Below are positions 9,901 through 16,983 of a DNA stretch of 64,000 nt, piece after piece. The DNA comes from Tolypothrix sp. PCC 7712 (GTDB taxonomy: Bacteria; Cyanobacteriota; Cyanobacteriia; Cyanobacteriales; Nostocaceae). A program made the translations under genes and the position numbers. Position 1 is the stretch's first letter; the number at the start of each line of letters is the position of its first letter. The notes under the pieces were generated by a model. That model was not told the origin of the DNA. It ran no database searches and saw only the letters and a program-made list of their open reading frames with translations. Location: contig NZ_CP063785.1 in assembly GCF_025860405.1 (NCBI RefSeq), forward strand, positions 7,751,390-7,815,389. The letters run 5' to 3'.

Positions 9901-10358
9901 GGCCAGTAGCATTTAGTCCCGATGGGCAAATTTTAGCTAGTGGTGGTAACGACCAAACAGTCAGACTGTGGTCACTCAATGATGGCAAATGTTTGCAAGT
10001 TCTCCCAGGACATACAAATTGGATTTGGTCAGTCGCATTTAGTCCCGATGGGCAAACCTTAGCCAGTAGCGGCGATGACCAAACAATCAAGTTATGGTCA
10101 GTCAGTGACGGTAAATGCATCCGGACTTTATCAGGACATATCAACAGAGTTTGGTCAGTAGCATTTCATCCTGATGGACAAACCTTAGCTAGCGGTAGCG
10201 GCGATGGCACAATTAAACTCTGGAATATCAACACAGGCGAATGCTGGGAAAATCTCAGAGTAGAAAGACCTTATGAAGGTATGAATATCGCTGGAGTAAC
10301 AGGTTTAACCCAAGCGCAGAAAGCCACACTCAAAGCCTTGGGTGCGGTGGAAAAATAA
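6957..10358 (+). CDS. STAND NTPase: NB-ARC with 14 WD40 repeats
   Basis: 1133 residues. The N-terminal 30 residues are a hydrophobic, glycine-rich segment (ATIGFIVGLIGFIASTVQVLDYI), likely a membrane-inserting helix. The NB-ARC ATPase follows: P-loop GIGGIGKT (95-102), Walker B LLILDNAE (170-177), sensor LTSRENPP (212-219) and GHPLALKI. A winged-helix and helical part lead to about residue 515. The rest is 14 WD40 repeats (VAFSPDGQxLASGSxDQTVRLWS), enough for two seven-bladed propellers. STAND proteins of this plan are sensor switches: the propeller recognises a ligand and ATP-driven oligomerisation triggers the effector. Here no enzymatic effector domain is present, only the N-terminal helix. 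The ligand is unknown. Repeats are very alike at DNA level, indicating recent duplication or gene conversion. The TPR-CHAT gene follows 270 bp downstream. Confidence 0.92.
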   Translation: MDPISATIGFIVGLIGFIASTVQVLDYIDKRRERQPAIASVENPRPIPQLKPQTAHRVDWGEAVDVLAFYGRAEELSKLTQWVVQERCRVVALLGIGGIGKTSLAIKLVQQIQDEFDYVIWRSLQNAPPIQEILAELIKFLSHQQQLDIPKDSNDGISLLIDYLRSSRCLLILDNAESILQTGALAYRAGYEAYGELIRRIGGISHQSCLILTSRENPPEIAASSGENLPVRALQLTGLKAVDGEEIFQTQGLSGTDAEQIKLIEFYKGHPLALKIIATTIKELFDGRIAEFLSQNTVVFGGIRELLNQQFHRLSDLETEVMYWLAINREPVGISELREDIVALPSQSNLMEALQSLARRSLIEKSNALFTLQPVVMEYLSDRLIAEVSENLISGEVTFANRYALMKATAKDYIREAQIRLIVKPLAERLLDRLGSQKKLEAQLNQIIATLQSKSPQHPGYIGGNILNLFCYLETDLGNYDFSHLALWQAYLKGANLQKLKLNNAAIERSVFTDILTTIFSVAFSPNGKIIATGDANGEIRLWQIDDGQQILICKGHTGFVRSVAFSPDGQTLASASVDKTVKLWSISDGKCIKTLQGHSDRIESLAVSPDGQLLVTGSIDKTLRIWSVNNGQCLQVLAGHTHHIWSVAFSPDSQTVASGSFDQTVRLWSVNDGSCLQVFHGHTDGLRSVAFSPDGKLLASGSHDETVRLWSLSDGQCLQVLEGHSDRVLSVAFSPDSQTVASGSYDQTVRLWSVSDGQRYQIFQGHGDRVWSVAFSPDGKILASGGYDQTVRLWSVSDGHCLKVFQGYLNGVESVAFSPDGQTLASGSFDQKVRLWSLSNHQCRTTLTGHTQQVRSVAFSPNGEILASCSHDRTIRLWSVKNCEFLKILAEYTHRVGSIAFSPDGEILASGNYDSTIRLWSLSTGKCLQVLHENTNQVWSVAFSPDGQILASAGYDLTVRLWSINDGTIVKILQGHTGPVGPVAFSPDGQILASGGNDQTVRLWSLNDGKCLQVLPGHTNWIWSVAFSPDGQTLASSGDDQTIKLWSVSDGKCIRTLSGHINRVWSVAFHPDGQTLASGSGDGTIKLWNINTGECWENLRVERPYEGMNIAGVTGLTQAQKATLKALGAVEK

Positions 10359-10628
10359 TTGTAATTCGTAATTCGTAATTCGTAATTACAAGAGGGTAAA
10401 GGTTAAGGGGGAAGGGGGAAAGGTGAAAGGTTAAGGGTTCAAGGTTTTTTCTTTCCCTTTTCCCATTCCCCTTTTTCCCCTTAACCGAAAAGTATTGAAG
10501 AGGGGGAAAGGTTTTTTATCCCTTAACCAATCCCCAATCCCCAATTTCCTAATCAAAGTTTTCTAACTTTTTGATTTTCCACGGAAGTACTAGAGTTATC
10601 TTAAGTAGTAAATATAAAAATATTACTT
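10359..10628. repeat. Tandem 8-mer and heptamer tracts
   Basis: Just after the NTPase stop comes 'gtaattc' plus g/t steps repeated three to four times (10361-10388), then purine-rich aggggaaagg runs with complementary pyrimidine runs (10385-10480, able to fold back on each other), and a 'ccccaat' tract (10527-10545). The same gtaattc repeat appears at 32149-32178. No gene. Confidence 0.7.
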
Positions 10629-13600
10629 ATGCGACTACGTCTAATTACTGTCAGCATTTTGCTGGCATTAGCTTACCCTACCTTACCCCTTAAGACTTCC
10701 ACACAGGTTCTCGCCCAAGCACCAACACCAACTGCAGAAGAAAAGATTACAGAGGCGATTACCCTGAATAATAACGGTGAAGGTATTGTATATAAAGATT
10801 TAGTCGGTTTAAGTGACTTGCAAGCCGGGTTAGAAATGTTTCAGCAAGCCTTGGCTATTTTCAAAAAATACAATGCCAAAGCTGGAGAAGCTAACAGTCT
10901 TACCAATATTGGCTATGTTTATTTGCGGAAAGGGGAATATTCTAAAGCCTTGGACTTTTTGCAACAGTCTTTAGCAATTCGCAAACAAACACGCGATCGC
11001 CAAAATGAATGGATACCTCTGTCCTATATAGGTGAAGCATACATCAATCTGGGTCAATATCCAAAAGCATTAGATGCTTATCAAGAAACTTTAACTATTC
11101 TCAAAGAACTCCGCACAGCTAACCCCAAGGATTCCAGCTACTCTACCAGTCAAAAAGGAATGCTGGCTAATACGGGGGCATTATATTTTAGGATGGGTCA
11201 ATATCAAAAGGCGTTGGAGCTTTATCAACAAACCTTAGCAATCCAAAAAGCTGATAATGACCGAATTGGTAGCGCAGATACTCTGAATAATATAGGAGTC
11301 GTTTACATTAATTTAGGCAGCTACACTCAAGCGCTAGATTCCTACCAACAAGCTTTAACCACTGTTCAAGACTTCTGCTATAAAGAAAAATTAACTTGCT
11401 ATTACGGTAGCGAAGCCGCAATTTTAAATAATTTTTCCAGCGCTTACTTTAGTTTAGGGCAATATCAAAAATCCTTAGAGTTAGCAGAGAAATCTGCGAA
11501 TATTTACAAGAAATTCCGCACTGGTGAATATCAGGGAACCAATAAGCAAGATATCCAGTTACTCTACGATGCTTTGGGACAAAATCCCCAAGCTTTGCAA
11601 CAAATTACCAGTCGGGCAGTTGTAGGTGATGCATTTGGTAAGGATTCTTTTCAATTTCAAGGCGAAGCACTTAACCTCAATAACATTGGGCAAATTTACT
11701 TTAGCCAAAGTAAATATGACCAAGCACTGAAACTATATCAACAAGCTTTAGATATTTACAAACAAAACAATTATCCCGCAGGTATTGCTGTCACGCAAAA
11801 TAATATTGCTAATATTTACGCCAATACAGGCAAATATGCCCCAGCAATCGAATCTAATCAACAGGCTTTGACTAATTATAGAGCAGTAGGCGATCGCACT
11901 GGTGAAGGGGTGACATTCAGCAATCTCGGACAGATTTACCAAAAACAGAATCAATACGATAAGGCTTTAGGACTTTATCAGCAAGCGTTAGCCATCCACC
12001 GAGAAGTTAGCGATAAAGCCAGTGAAACCGCCACTCTCAAATATCTCGGTGATGTACTCGCAAACCAAAATCAACCACAATTAGCGATCGCATTCTACAA
12101 ACAATCAGTCAATCTTACCGAAACTATTCGCCAAAGTCTGCGTGTCGTTCCTACAGATATCCAAAAATCTTACACCGAAACTGTTGCTGACAGATATCGC
12201 CGTTTAGCCGATTTACTACTCAAGCAAAATCGTCCATCGGAAGCACAACAAGTTTTGGATTTATTAAAAATCCAGGAAGTTAAAGATTTTATTGGCAATA
12301 GCCCAGTAAACACCCCAAAAAATGCCAATAATCCCCCTAAAATAGCCAATCCTCAACGCGGAATAGCTAATAACGATTTGCAGACAGCGCAAAACTTACC
12401 TTTCAAACCCCAAGAACAAGAAATCTCGCAAAAATATAGCGCTATTCAAGATAAAGTCATTCTTTTAGGTAAAGAACTCACAAGTCTGCGGAAAATTCAT
12501 CCTAAAGAACGCACATCTGCACAAGAAAAACGGATGGCTGAACTTGTGAAATTTGAACAGGATAGTAATGCGGAGTTTAATAAGTTTATCAAAAGTCCGG
12601 CTGTGGTAGCGCTGGTGCAGCAATTATCTGTAACTTCTAACCAAGAAAATCTCAATTTACGACAACTCAATTCCATTCGGGATAATTTGCGTCAGTTACG
12701 TCATAAAGCTGTATTACTGTATCCCTTGGTTTTAGAAGACAGATTAGAGTTAGTTATTGTCACCGCAGATTCACCACCCATACACCGCACAGTTAAAGTT
12801 ACACAAGCAGAGTTAAATCAAACAATTCAAGAGTACAGAAAAACAATAGTAGTTCCCCGTAGAAGTATTAAAGAACCAGCACTGAAATTGTATAACTGGT
12901 TAATTAAGCCGATAGAAAACGACTTAAAGCAAGCCGATGCTAAATCAATTATTTATGCTCCTGATGGACAACTGAGATATATCCCTTTAGCAGCATTATA
13001 TGATGGTAAAGATTGGCTAGTACAACGTTTTGTGGTTAATCATATCACATCAGCTAGTCTAACGAAATTTGACAATAAAGTAGAGAAGAATATCAACGTT
13101 TTAGCTGCGGCTTTTACCAAAGGCGATTACACAGTCAAAATTGCCAGTCGTGACGAAGTTTTTAGCGGCTTGCAGTTTGCCAAAGTAGAAGTAGAAAACT
13201 TAGCTAAGACCATTCCCGGTACTAAAATATTACTAGATAATCTGTTTAGTCCAGCCACCACAGTTCCCCAAATGAACGATTACAAAATTGTGCATTTGGC
13301 AACTCATGGGCTATTAGTTAAAGGTCATCCCGAAGATTCATTTATTCTCTTTGGTAATGGACAATATGTAACTCTACGGGATATCGAAAATTGGTCTTTA
13401 CCGAATGTTGATTTAGTCGTTTTGAGCGCTTGTCAAACAGGCTTGGGCGATAAATTAGGTAACGGTCAAGAAATTCTAGGATTAGGATATCAAATTCAAC
13501 TGACGGGCGCAAAAGCTGCCATTGCTTCATTATGGTCTGTGTCTGATGGTGGTACACAAGCGTTAATGAATGTTTTCTATCAAGTTTTGCGATCGGGTAA

Positions 13601-13793
13601 TCTGACAAAAGCTGAAGCTTTGCAAAAAGCCCAAATTGCTTTAATTACAGGTAATTATGCTGGAGTGAATAAAACCGCAGAAATAGCTAGAGTACGAAAT
13701 AAAAGTAGTCGTATTATCAGTGCAGGTTCCGCAAATGAATTCAGCCATCCCTTTTATTGGGCACCCTTTATTTTAATTGGTAATGGACTGTAA
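10629..13793 (+). CDS. Exported TPR-CHAT protein (caspase-like protease)
   Basis: 1054 residues. An N-terminal signal sequence (MRLRLITVSILLALAYPTLP..) predicts export. About nine tetratricopeptide repeats follow (residues 45-520, with YxKALxxYQQALAIxK cores), some of the Kinesin-light-chain spacing. A helical linker leads to a C-terminal CHAT domain (about 690-1054) with the two catalytic residues in place: His893 in HLATHG and Cys935 in LSACQTG, then GAKAAIASLWSV and the terminal HPFYWAPFILIGNG. CHAT domains are caspase-superfamily cysteine peptidases. The TPRs probably bind the regulator or substrate. The export signal is notable because CHAT proteases in conflict systems usually act in the cytoplasm; many cyanobacterial TPR-CHAT proteins do carry such signals. 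It lies downstream of the STAND NTPase in the same direction. Confidence 0.92.
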   Translation: MRLRLITVSILLALAYPTLPLKTSTQVLAQAPTPTAEEKITEAITLNNNGEGIVYKDLVGLSDLQAGLEMFQQALAIFKKYNAKAGEANSLTNIGYVYLRKGEYSKALDFLQQSLAIRKQTRDRQNEWIPLSYIGEAYINLGQYPKALDAYQETLTILKELRTANPKDSSYSTSQKGMLANTGALYFRMGQYQKALELYQQTLAIQKADNDRIGSADTLNNIGVVYINLGSYTQALDSYQQALTTVQDFCYKEKLTCYYGSEAAILNNFSSAYFSLGQYQKSLELAEKSANIYKKFRTGEYQGTNKQDIQLLYDALGQNPQALQQITSRAVVGDAFGKDSFQFQGEALNLNNIGQIYFSQSKYDQALKLYQQALDIYKQNNYPAGIAVTQNNIANIYANTGKYAPAIESNQQALTNYRAVGDRTGEGVTFSNLGQIYQKQNQYDKALGLYQQALAIHREVSDKASETATLKYLGDVLANQNQPQLAIAFYKQSVNLTETIRQSLRVVPTDIQKSYTETVADRYRRLADLLLKQNRPSEAQQVLDLLKIQEVKDFIGNSPVNTPKNANNPPKIANPQRGIANNDLQTAQNLPFKPQEQEISQKYSAIQDKVILLGKELTSLRKIHPKERTSAQEKRMAELVKFEQDSNAEFNKFIKSPAVVALVQQLSVTSNQENLNLRQLNSIRDNLRQLRHKAVLLYPLVLEDRLELVIVTADSPPIHRTVKVTQAELNQTIQEYRKTIVVPRRSIKEPALKLYNWLIKPIENDLKQADAKSIIYAPDGQLRYIPLAALYDGKDWLVQRFVVNHITSASLTKFDNKVEKNINVLAAAFTKGDYTVKIASRDEVFSGLQFAKVEVENLAKTIPGTKILLDNLFSPATTVPQMNDYKIVHLATHGLLVKGHPEDSFILFGNGQYVTLRDIENWSLPNVDLVVLSACQTGLGDKLGNGQEILGLGYQIQLTGAKAAIASLWSVSDGGTQALMNVFYQVLRSGNLTKAEALQKAQIALITGNYAGVNKTAEIARVRNKSSRIISAGSANEFSHPFYWAPFILIGNGL

Positions 13794-14061
13794 TCATAGC
13801 CATAGAATGAATTAGTTAAGTGTAGTGCGGCTATGTTAAAAAAATAGATGAAAATACGTTATAATCTCCTTTTAGGAACTGCACATCAACCATACATGTA
13901 TCTGAATAGCAGTACAAATATTAGGTGATACATGGGGTTATATCATGGAATTTAGATTTCGCAATTATCCCTTGTAGCGCCGTAACACACCTGACTGTAA
14001 ATCAGATAAATTTGTGATAAATGGCTCTAAAAAGTGTTATTTATTACAAAACTTATCCTTG
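13794..14061. other. Intergenic spacer
   Basis: 270 bp of AT-rich spacer after the TPR-CHAT gene. A weak inverted repeat (catagccatag / cggctatg, 13797-13834) lies just past the stop codon and may be part of a terminator. Nothing else recognised. Confidence 0.4.
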
Positions 14062-14165
14062 TAATACCAATTCAAATAATGTTGGTTACACAACAATATA
14101 TTCTAGAAGGCACGGCATTGCCGTGCTCCTACAATCTGTCACATTCTTTTTTCTAATTGGTATAA
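14062..14165. mobile_element. 98-bp MITE-like element, TACCAATT ends, TAA flanks (copy 1)
   Basis: The element proper is 14065-14162 (98 bp). Its ends are perfect 8-bp inverted repeats, TACCAATT and AATTGGTA, and it is flanked on both sides by TAA (14062-14064 and 14163-14165), which I read as a 3-bp target duplication. The middle holds a strong palindrome, ggcacggcattgccgtgcc (14109-14127). No coding capacity. A copy of identical length in opposite orientation is at 19077-19174, and a related longer element is at 34847-34997. Confidence 0.8.
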
Positions 14166-14310
14166 CTTGTTAACAAATGTATCAATAGCGAAGTTAATAG
14201 ATATCTCACTAAAAATGTAGAACCAAATTTTTTCTGGTGTTTTTTTAGAGTTGCTTTTCTTTAATGCTAGGATCTACGACAATAAATATTTGGAGAAAAG
14301 TGCTATAGCT
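14166..14310. other. Upstream region of XRE-family gene
   Basis: Spacer holding the probable promoter of the XRE regulator. A ribosome binding site (ggagaaaag, 14292-14300) lies 10 bases before the GTG at 14311. Confidence 0.5.
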
Positions 14311-14652
14311 GTGAAACAAAAAGCAAAACCAAGGATCGCTTTGCTTCGTGAAAAGGCAGGGCTAACCCAGCTTGAGTTGTCGCGTCTTGTTGGCGTGACG
14401 GAAAGCACTATCCAGAACTGGGAAAGTGGCAGGACTGGAACGGATCATATTGAAAGAATTGTTAGGTTTTGTAAGGCGCTTAATTGCCGAGTAGAAGACC
14501 TAATTGAGTATATGAGCGAGTCACCAGAAACACCAGGCACTCCACCAAGTTCGTTAAGTCAAATACACAATCTCTTAGGAACTGAGAACCCTGCCCCTAA
14601 CCTCAGTCCTAATGCCGAAGTTGCGCCAACGCAACACGCCACAAGTAGCTGA
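14311..14652 (+). CDS. XRE-family helix-turn-helix regulator
   Basis: A 113-residue protein with a single Cro/C1-type HTH at about residues 5-65: ALLREKAGLTQLELSRLVGVTESTIQNWESGRTG, then a helix (IERIVRFCKALNCRVEDLIEY). The C-terminal 45 residues are Pro/Ser-rich and look disordered. I start it at GTG 14311 because a good Shine-Dalgarno (ggagaaaag) precedes it; an upstream ATG at 14251 in the same frame would add 20 residues with no conserved look and would place the Shine-Dalgarno inside the gene. Short XRE proteins of this plan are common orphans in Nostocales; target genes are unknown. No toxin or phage gene is adjacent. Confidence 0.8.
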   Translation: MKQKAKPRIALLREKAGLTQLELSRLVGVTESTIQNWESGRTGTDHIERIVRFCKALNCRVEDLIEYMSESPETPGTPPSSLSQIHNLLGTENPAPNLSPNAEVAPTQHATSS

Positions 14653-14907
14653 AATCTATCTTCAGCTAACTGACATCAGCTGGTGTGCATTTAAGTTGCA
14701 CATTATCTGTTTGAGACTGTCATTAGTCATTAGTCATTAGTCATTAGTCCTTTGCCCTTTGCAAACACAAATGACTAATGATTACTTCTAGCTGTGTTGG
14801 TAAAATTCTCGTGCCACATACAGCTATTTACCCTACGCTCACTCTTTCACTTTGTCATCAAAGCTTGAAAAAAGCGTAGGCAAGTTAATCGTAGGGTGGA
14901 CACTATT
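14653..14907. other. Intergenic region with tandem 7-mers
   Basis: Contains 'cattagt' repeated four times (14720-14750) and a palindrome-like pair 'gctagaagtaatc'. No gene. The text 'cgtagggt' occurs twice around 14830-14900. Confidence 0.45.
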
Positions 14908-15036
14908 TTAGGACTTACGCAAAAGTCACGTAATTACGTCATTACGAGCGCAGCGACGTAATCGCCTGAGATTCTGGGATTGCTTCCCTACACTTCGTTC
15001 CGGTCGCAATGACAAATTTTGCTTGCGTAAGTCCTG
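14908..15036. mobile_element. MITE-like element, AGGACTTACGCAA ends (copy 1)
   Basis: The element is bounded by perfect 13-bp inverted repeats, AGGACTTACGCAA (14910-14922) and its complement (15023-15035). The interior has a further inverted pair (gtcattacgagcgcagcgacg / cggtcgcaatgac). No coding capacity. A second copy about 90% identical over its length lies at 55597-55721, and a possible decayed end is at 23210-23220. Confidence 0.8.
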
Positions 15037-15118
15037 TATTTATCATCAGGGTTTGCACAGAATATCTCACAGTGTCTACCCTACAACCTTATCGGTAGGT
15101 TAATTAATTTTGAATTTT

Positions 15119-15217
15119 GTTAGCGCAGCGTAAAGCCTTCTCTGCGAGAGGCTGCGCCAACGGCATAGCTTCCCTTAGAGCGAGTCCTCTCCCAAGGGGA
15201 GACGCTACGCGAACGAG
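15119..15217. repeat. Degenerate palindromic repeat cluster
   Basis: A string of short complementary segments (agcgcagcgtaaagcc, tctctgcgagaggctgcgcc, ctcccaaggggagacgctacgcg) of the kind scattered through Nostocales intergenic DNA. A related cluster lies at 28625-28710. The frame that stays open across it (15117-15302) is not a credible gene. Confidence 0.6.
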
Positions 15218-15242
15218 CATCATTTTGAATTTTGAATTCCCG

Positions 15243-15917
15243 TTAGAGATTGACTTGCTGCCACAAAGTATCCACAGTCACAAATTTATAGCCTTGTTGT
15301 AATAATTGGGGAATCAAAATTTGGATTGTTGCAGCAACATCTTGACCGCCATCATAACCATCATGCAAGACAATCAGCGAGCCGTTTTGTACTTGCTCTA
15401 GAACTCGTTGCACTACGGTATTAACGCCAGGTCTTACCCAATCTTCTGGGACAACACTCCACATAACTGGACGATAATTCCACTCAAAAAATAAATTTAA
15501 AGTTTGCGGTGTAAAAAAACCGTTAGGAGGCCGGACATCCCTGACTTGTTCGGGTGGGAGATTGCACGCACTGTAAATAGCAGCTTGGGTTTTAGCCAAA
15601 CTTTCTCTCAACGCCGTTGGGGATAGCATGGGGAAAGAACGATGATCATACCCATGCAATCCAATCCAGTGTCCGCGATCGCATACTGCTTTAGCTATCT
15701 GTGGTGAACAATTGACACAAGCACCTAACCAAAAAAAACTCGCTGGAATCTGATAACGGTCTAAAACTGCCAATACTTCAGGTGTATATTGGGGATGAGG
15801 CCCGTCATCAAACGTGAGTGCGATCGTTTTGCGTTTGCGATCGCCATTCCACAGACATTTAGGAAATGTCGGTTGCAGAAGGCGATAGATAATTGGAAAC
15901 AAGGGAGCAAATTGCAT
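15243..15917 (-). CDS. Polysaccharide deacetylase (NodB-type)
   Basis: A 224-residue protein made almost wholly of one NodB-homology domain (carbohydrate esterase family 4), which removes N-acetyl groups from chitooligosaccharide- or peptidoglycan-like polymers using a divalent metal. All motifs are present: TFDDGP (about 34-39) with the catalytic base Asp and metal Asp, the metal-binding HGYDHRS, RPPNG, the W-rich VMWSVVPEDW, and LIVLHDG near the end with the catalytic His. No clear signal peptide; the N-terminus (FPIIYRLLQPTFPKCLW) is mildly hydrophobic. Single gene, isolated between repeat-rich spacers. Confidence 0.9.
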   Translation of the reverse strand: MQFAPLFPIIYRLLQPTFPKCLWNGDRKRKTIALTFDDGPHPQYTPEVLAVLDRYQIPASFFWLGACVNCSPQIAKAVCDRGHWIGLHGYDHRSFPMLSPTALRESLAKTQAAIYSACNLPPEQVRDVRPPNGFFTPQTLNLFFEWNYRPVMWSVVPEDWVRPGVNTVVQRVLEQVQNGSLIVLHDGYDGGQDVAATIQILIPQLLQQGYKFVTVDTLWQQVNL

Positions 15918-16637
15918 TTTGATTCATTGAGTGCTGAGGAGCCACTGCGTTGCGGGGGTTCCCCCCGTTGTAGCAAGTGGCGTTGCTGAGTCCTGAGTTC
16001 TGAGTAAAAAATACTCGTCTCTAGCCTCTAGCCCTAGCCTAGCCCCTATGACTCTCTTGTGAAGGACTCCATAGCACAAGTTAAACAGCCTTGTTTGCCC
16101 ACTAGAAATTGGCAGACAAGGGTGAACTTAAACCAAGTCTTTCCTTTTATCTTGGCGCATGGCAAAAACGCCTCTACACAGATTGAAAATACTCTATGAA
16201 AAGTCAGCTTATAGATTTCTACAAAATTTATAATTCAAAAACCAATGAATATAAGCTTTTAAGCCATTTTCATCTAGGTTTCGGTATATGAGTATGGATG
16301 GGCCTGGTAAATGACTGGAACAGAATTAGCAACCCTTGATCTCAACCGATAACCTTTATCAAATTCTGGCGATTACAGGAGTTAGAAGCAGTAAGCGTAG
16401 CTTTTGAGGAGTTGGTGATGCGATTAATACAGGAGCCTGGTTAGCGTACATTCTGAACCTCAGGGTTGAATCAGATTATGTATACACACCATACGGAGCA
16501 AATACTGGGCAAATGCTGAGTTGATATATGTATGCACTGTGCTATCTTTACTAAGAAATTTGTGTAAAGTATGTGAAGCACGACACCTTATTTGTCTGTA
16601 ATTTAACTCCCCGAAGACAAAAAAAATTGCTGGATTT
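15918..16637. other. 720-bp intergenic region downstream of patX
   Basis: No gene supported. A GC-rich palindromic repeat (tgcgggggttccccccgttg) lies at about 15950-15975; the same core occurs inside the element at 34847-34997. A hairpin is at 16089-16122 (separate entry). The rest is ordinary AT-rich sequence. A 65-codon frame at 16460-16657 overlaps the end of patX and is not credible. Confidence 0.5.
16089..16122. other. Stable hairpin
   Basis: CCTTGTTTGCC (16089-16099) and GGCAGACAAGG (16111-16121) are complementary with one mismatch and an 11-nt loop. There is no following T-run on the plus strand. It lies about 520 bp downstream of patX and about 170 bp upstream of the deacetylase gene, so its role as terminator is unclear. 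Confidence 0.5.
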
Positions 16638-16874
16638 TCAAACGGCAGGATGAACATTTTTGTAGGATTCTATCAGTTCTCTACGCCCACTACCGCGATG
16701 CGGTACAGGTTTTTCTGGCTGGTTAGGCTTGGGCTTGGGTCTGGCTGAGAGCAACTGTTCTGAGCCAGATGAGGATGGTAACAAACGTGAGAATTGATTG
16801 ATCGTAGCTTGACAGTTGATAGCGAAGGAAACAGCTACCAAACTGGAGGCTAAAAGTGAAACTACAGCACGCAT
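16638..16874 (-). CDS. patX: PatX-type heterocyst-inhibiting peptide precursor
   Basis: A 78-residue precursor. Residues 1-23 are an export signal (short basic start, then VVSLLASSLVAVSFAINCQA). The middle is Pro/Lys-rich (ARPKPKPNQPEKPVP). The C-terminal part carries HRGSGRRE at 59-66, containing RGSGR at 60-64, the same pentapeptide as in PatS. Family knowledge: PatX proteins (for example asl2332 of Anabaena sp. PCC 7120, with RGTGR) are small, exported and suppress heterocyst formation by giving a peptide that binds HetR. Here the core is RGSGR. A TCCGGA box 57 bp upstream of the ATG supports differentiation-linked control. The gene follows the FAD oxidoreductase gene on the same strand with a 109-bp gap. 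hetR is 10 kb away. Confidence 0.88.
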   Translation of the reverse strand: MRAVVSLLASSLVAVSFAINCQATINQFSRLLPSSSGSEQLLSARPKPKPNQPEKPVPHRGSGRRELIESYKNVHPAV

Positions 16875-16905
16875 AGCAGATGTTTATTTTAGAACTCTCT
16901 TTCCC

Positions 16906-16936
16906 ACCTTACTTAGTTTTTATTACTGCATCCGGA
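16906..16936 (-). promoter_or_regulatory. Probable DIF1-type promoter of patX
   Basis: On the minus strand TCCGGA (16936-16931) is followed after 19 bases by TAAGGT (16911-16906), which fits TAnnnT at -10. TCCGGA at -35 is the known DIF1 motif of HetR-dependent promoters active during heterocyst differentiation in Anabaena, including that of patX. The leader to the patX ATG would be about 25-30 nt. Six-base palindromes occur by chance about 16 times per 64 kb, so the call rests on position. Confidence 0.65.
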
Positions 16937-16983
16937 CAAATCCCTAAAACGTGTTTTTTTTTACTGAATAAAAATCAAATTTA

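Noticed and set aside
16460..16657. 65-codon frame overlapping the end of patX
   Set aside because: Overlaps patX on the same strand in another phase and has no protein-like features.
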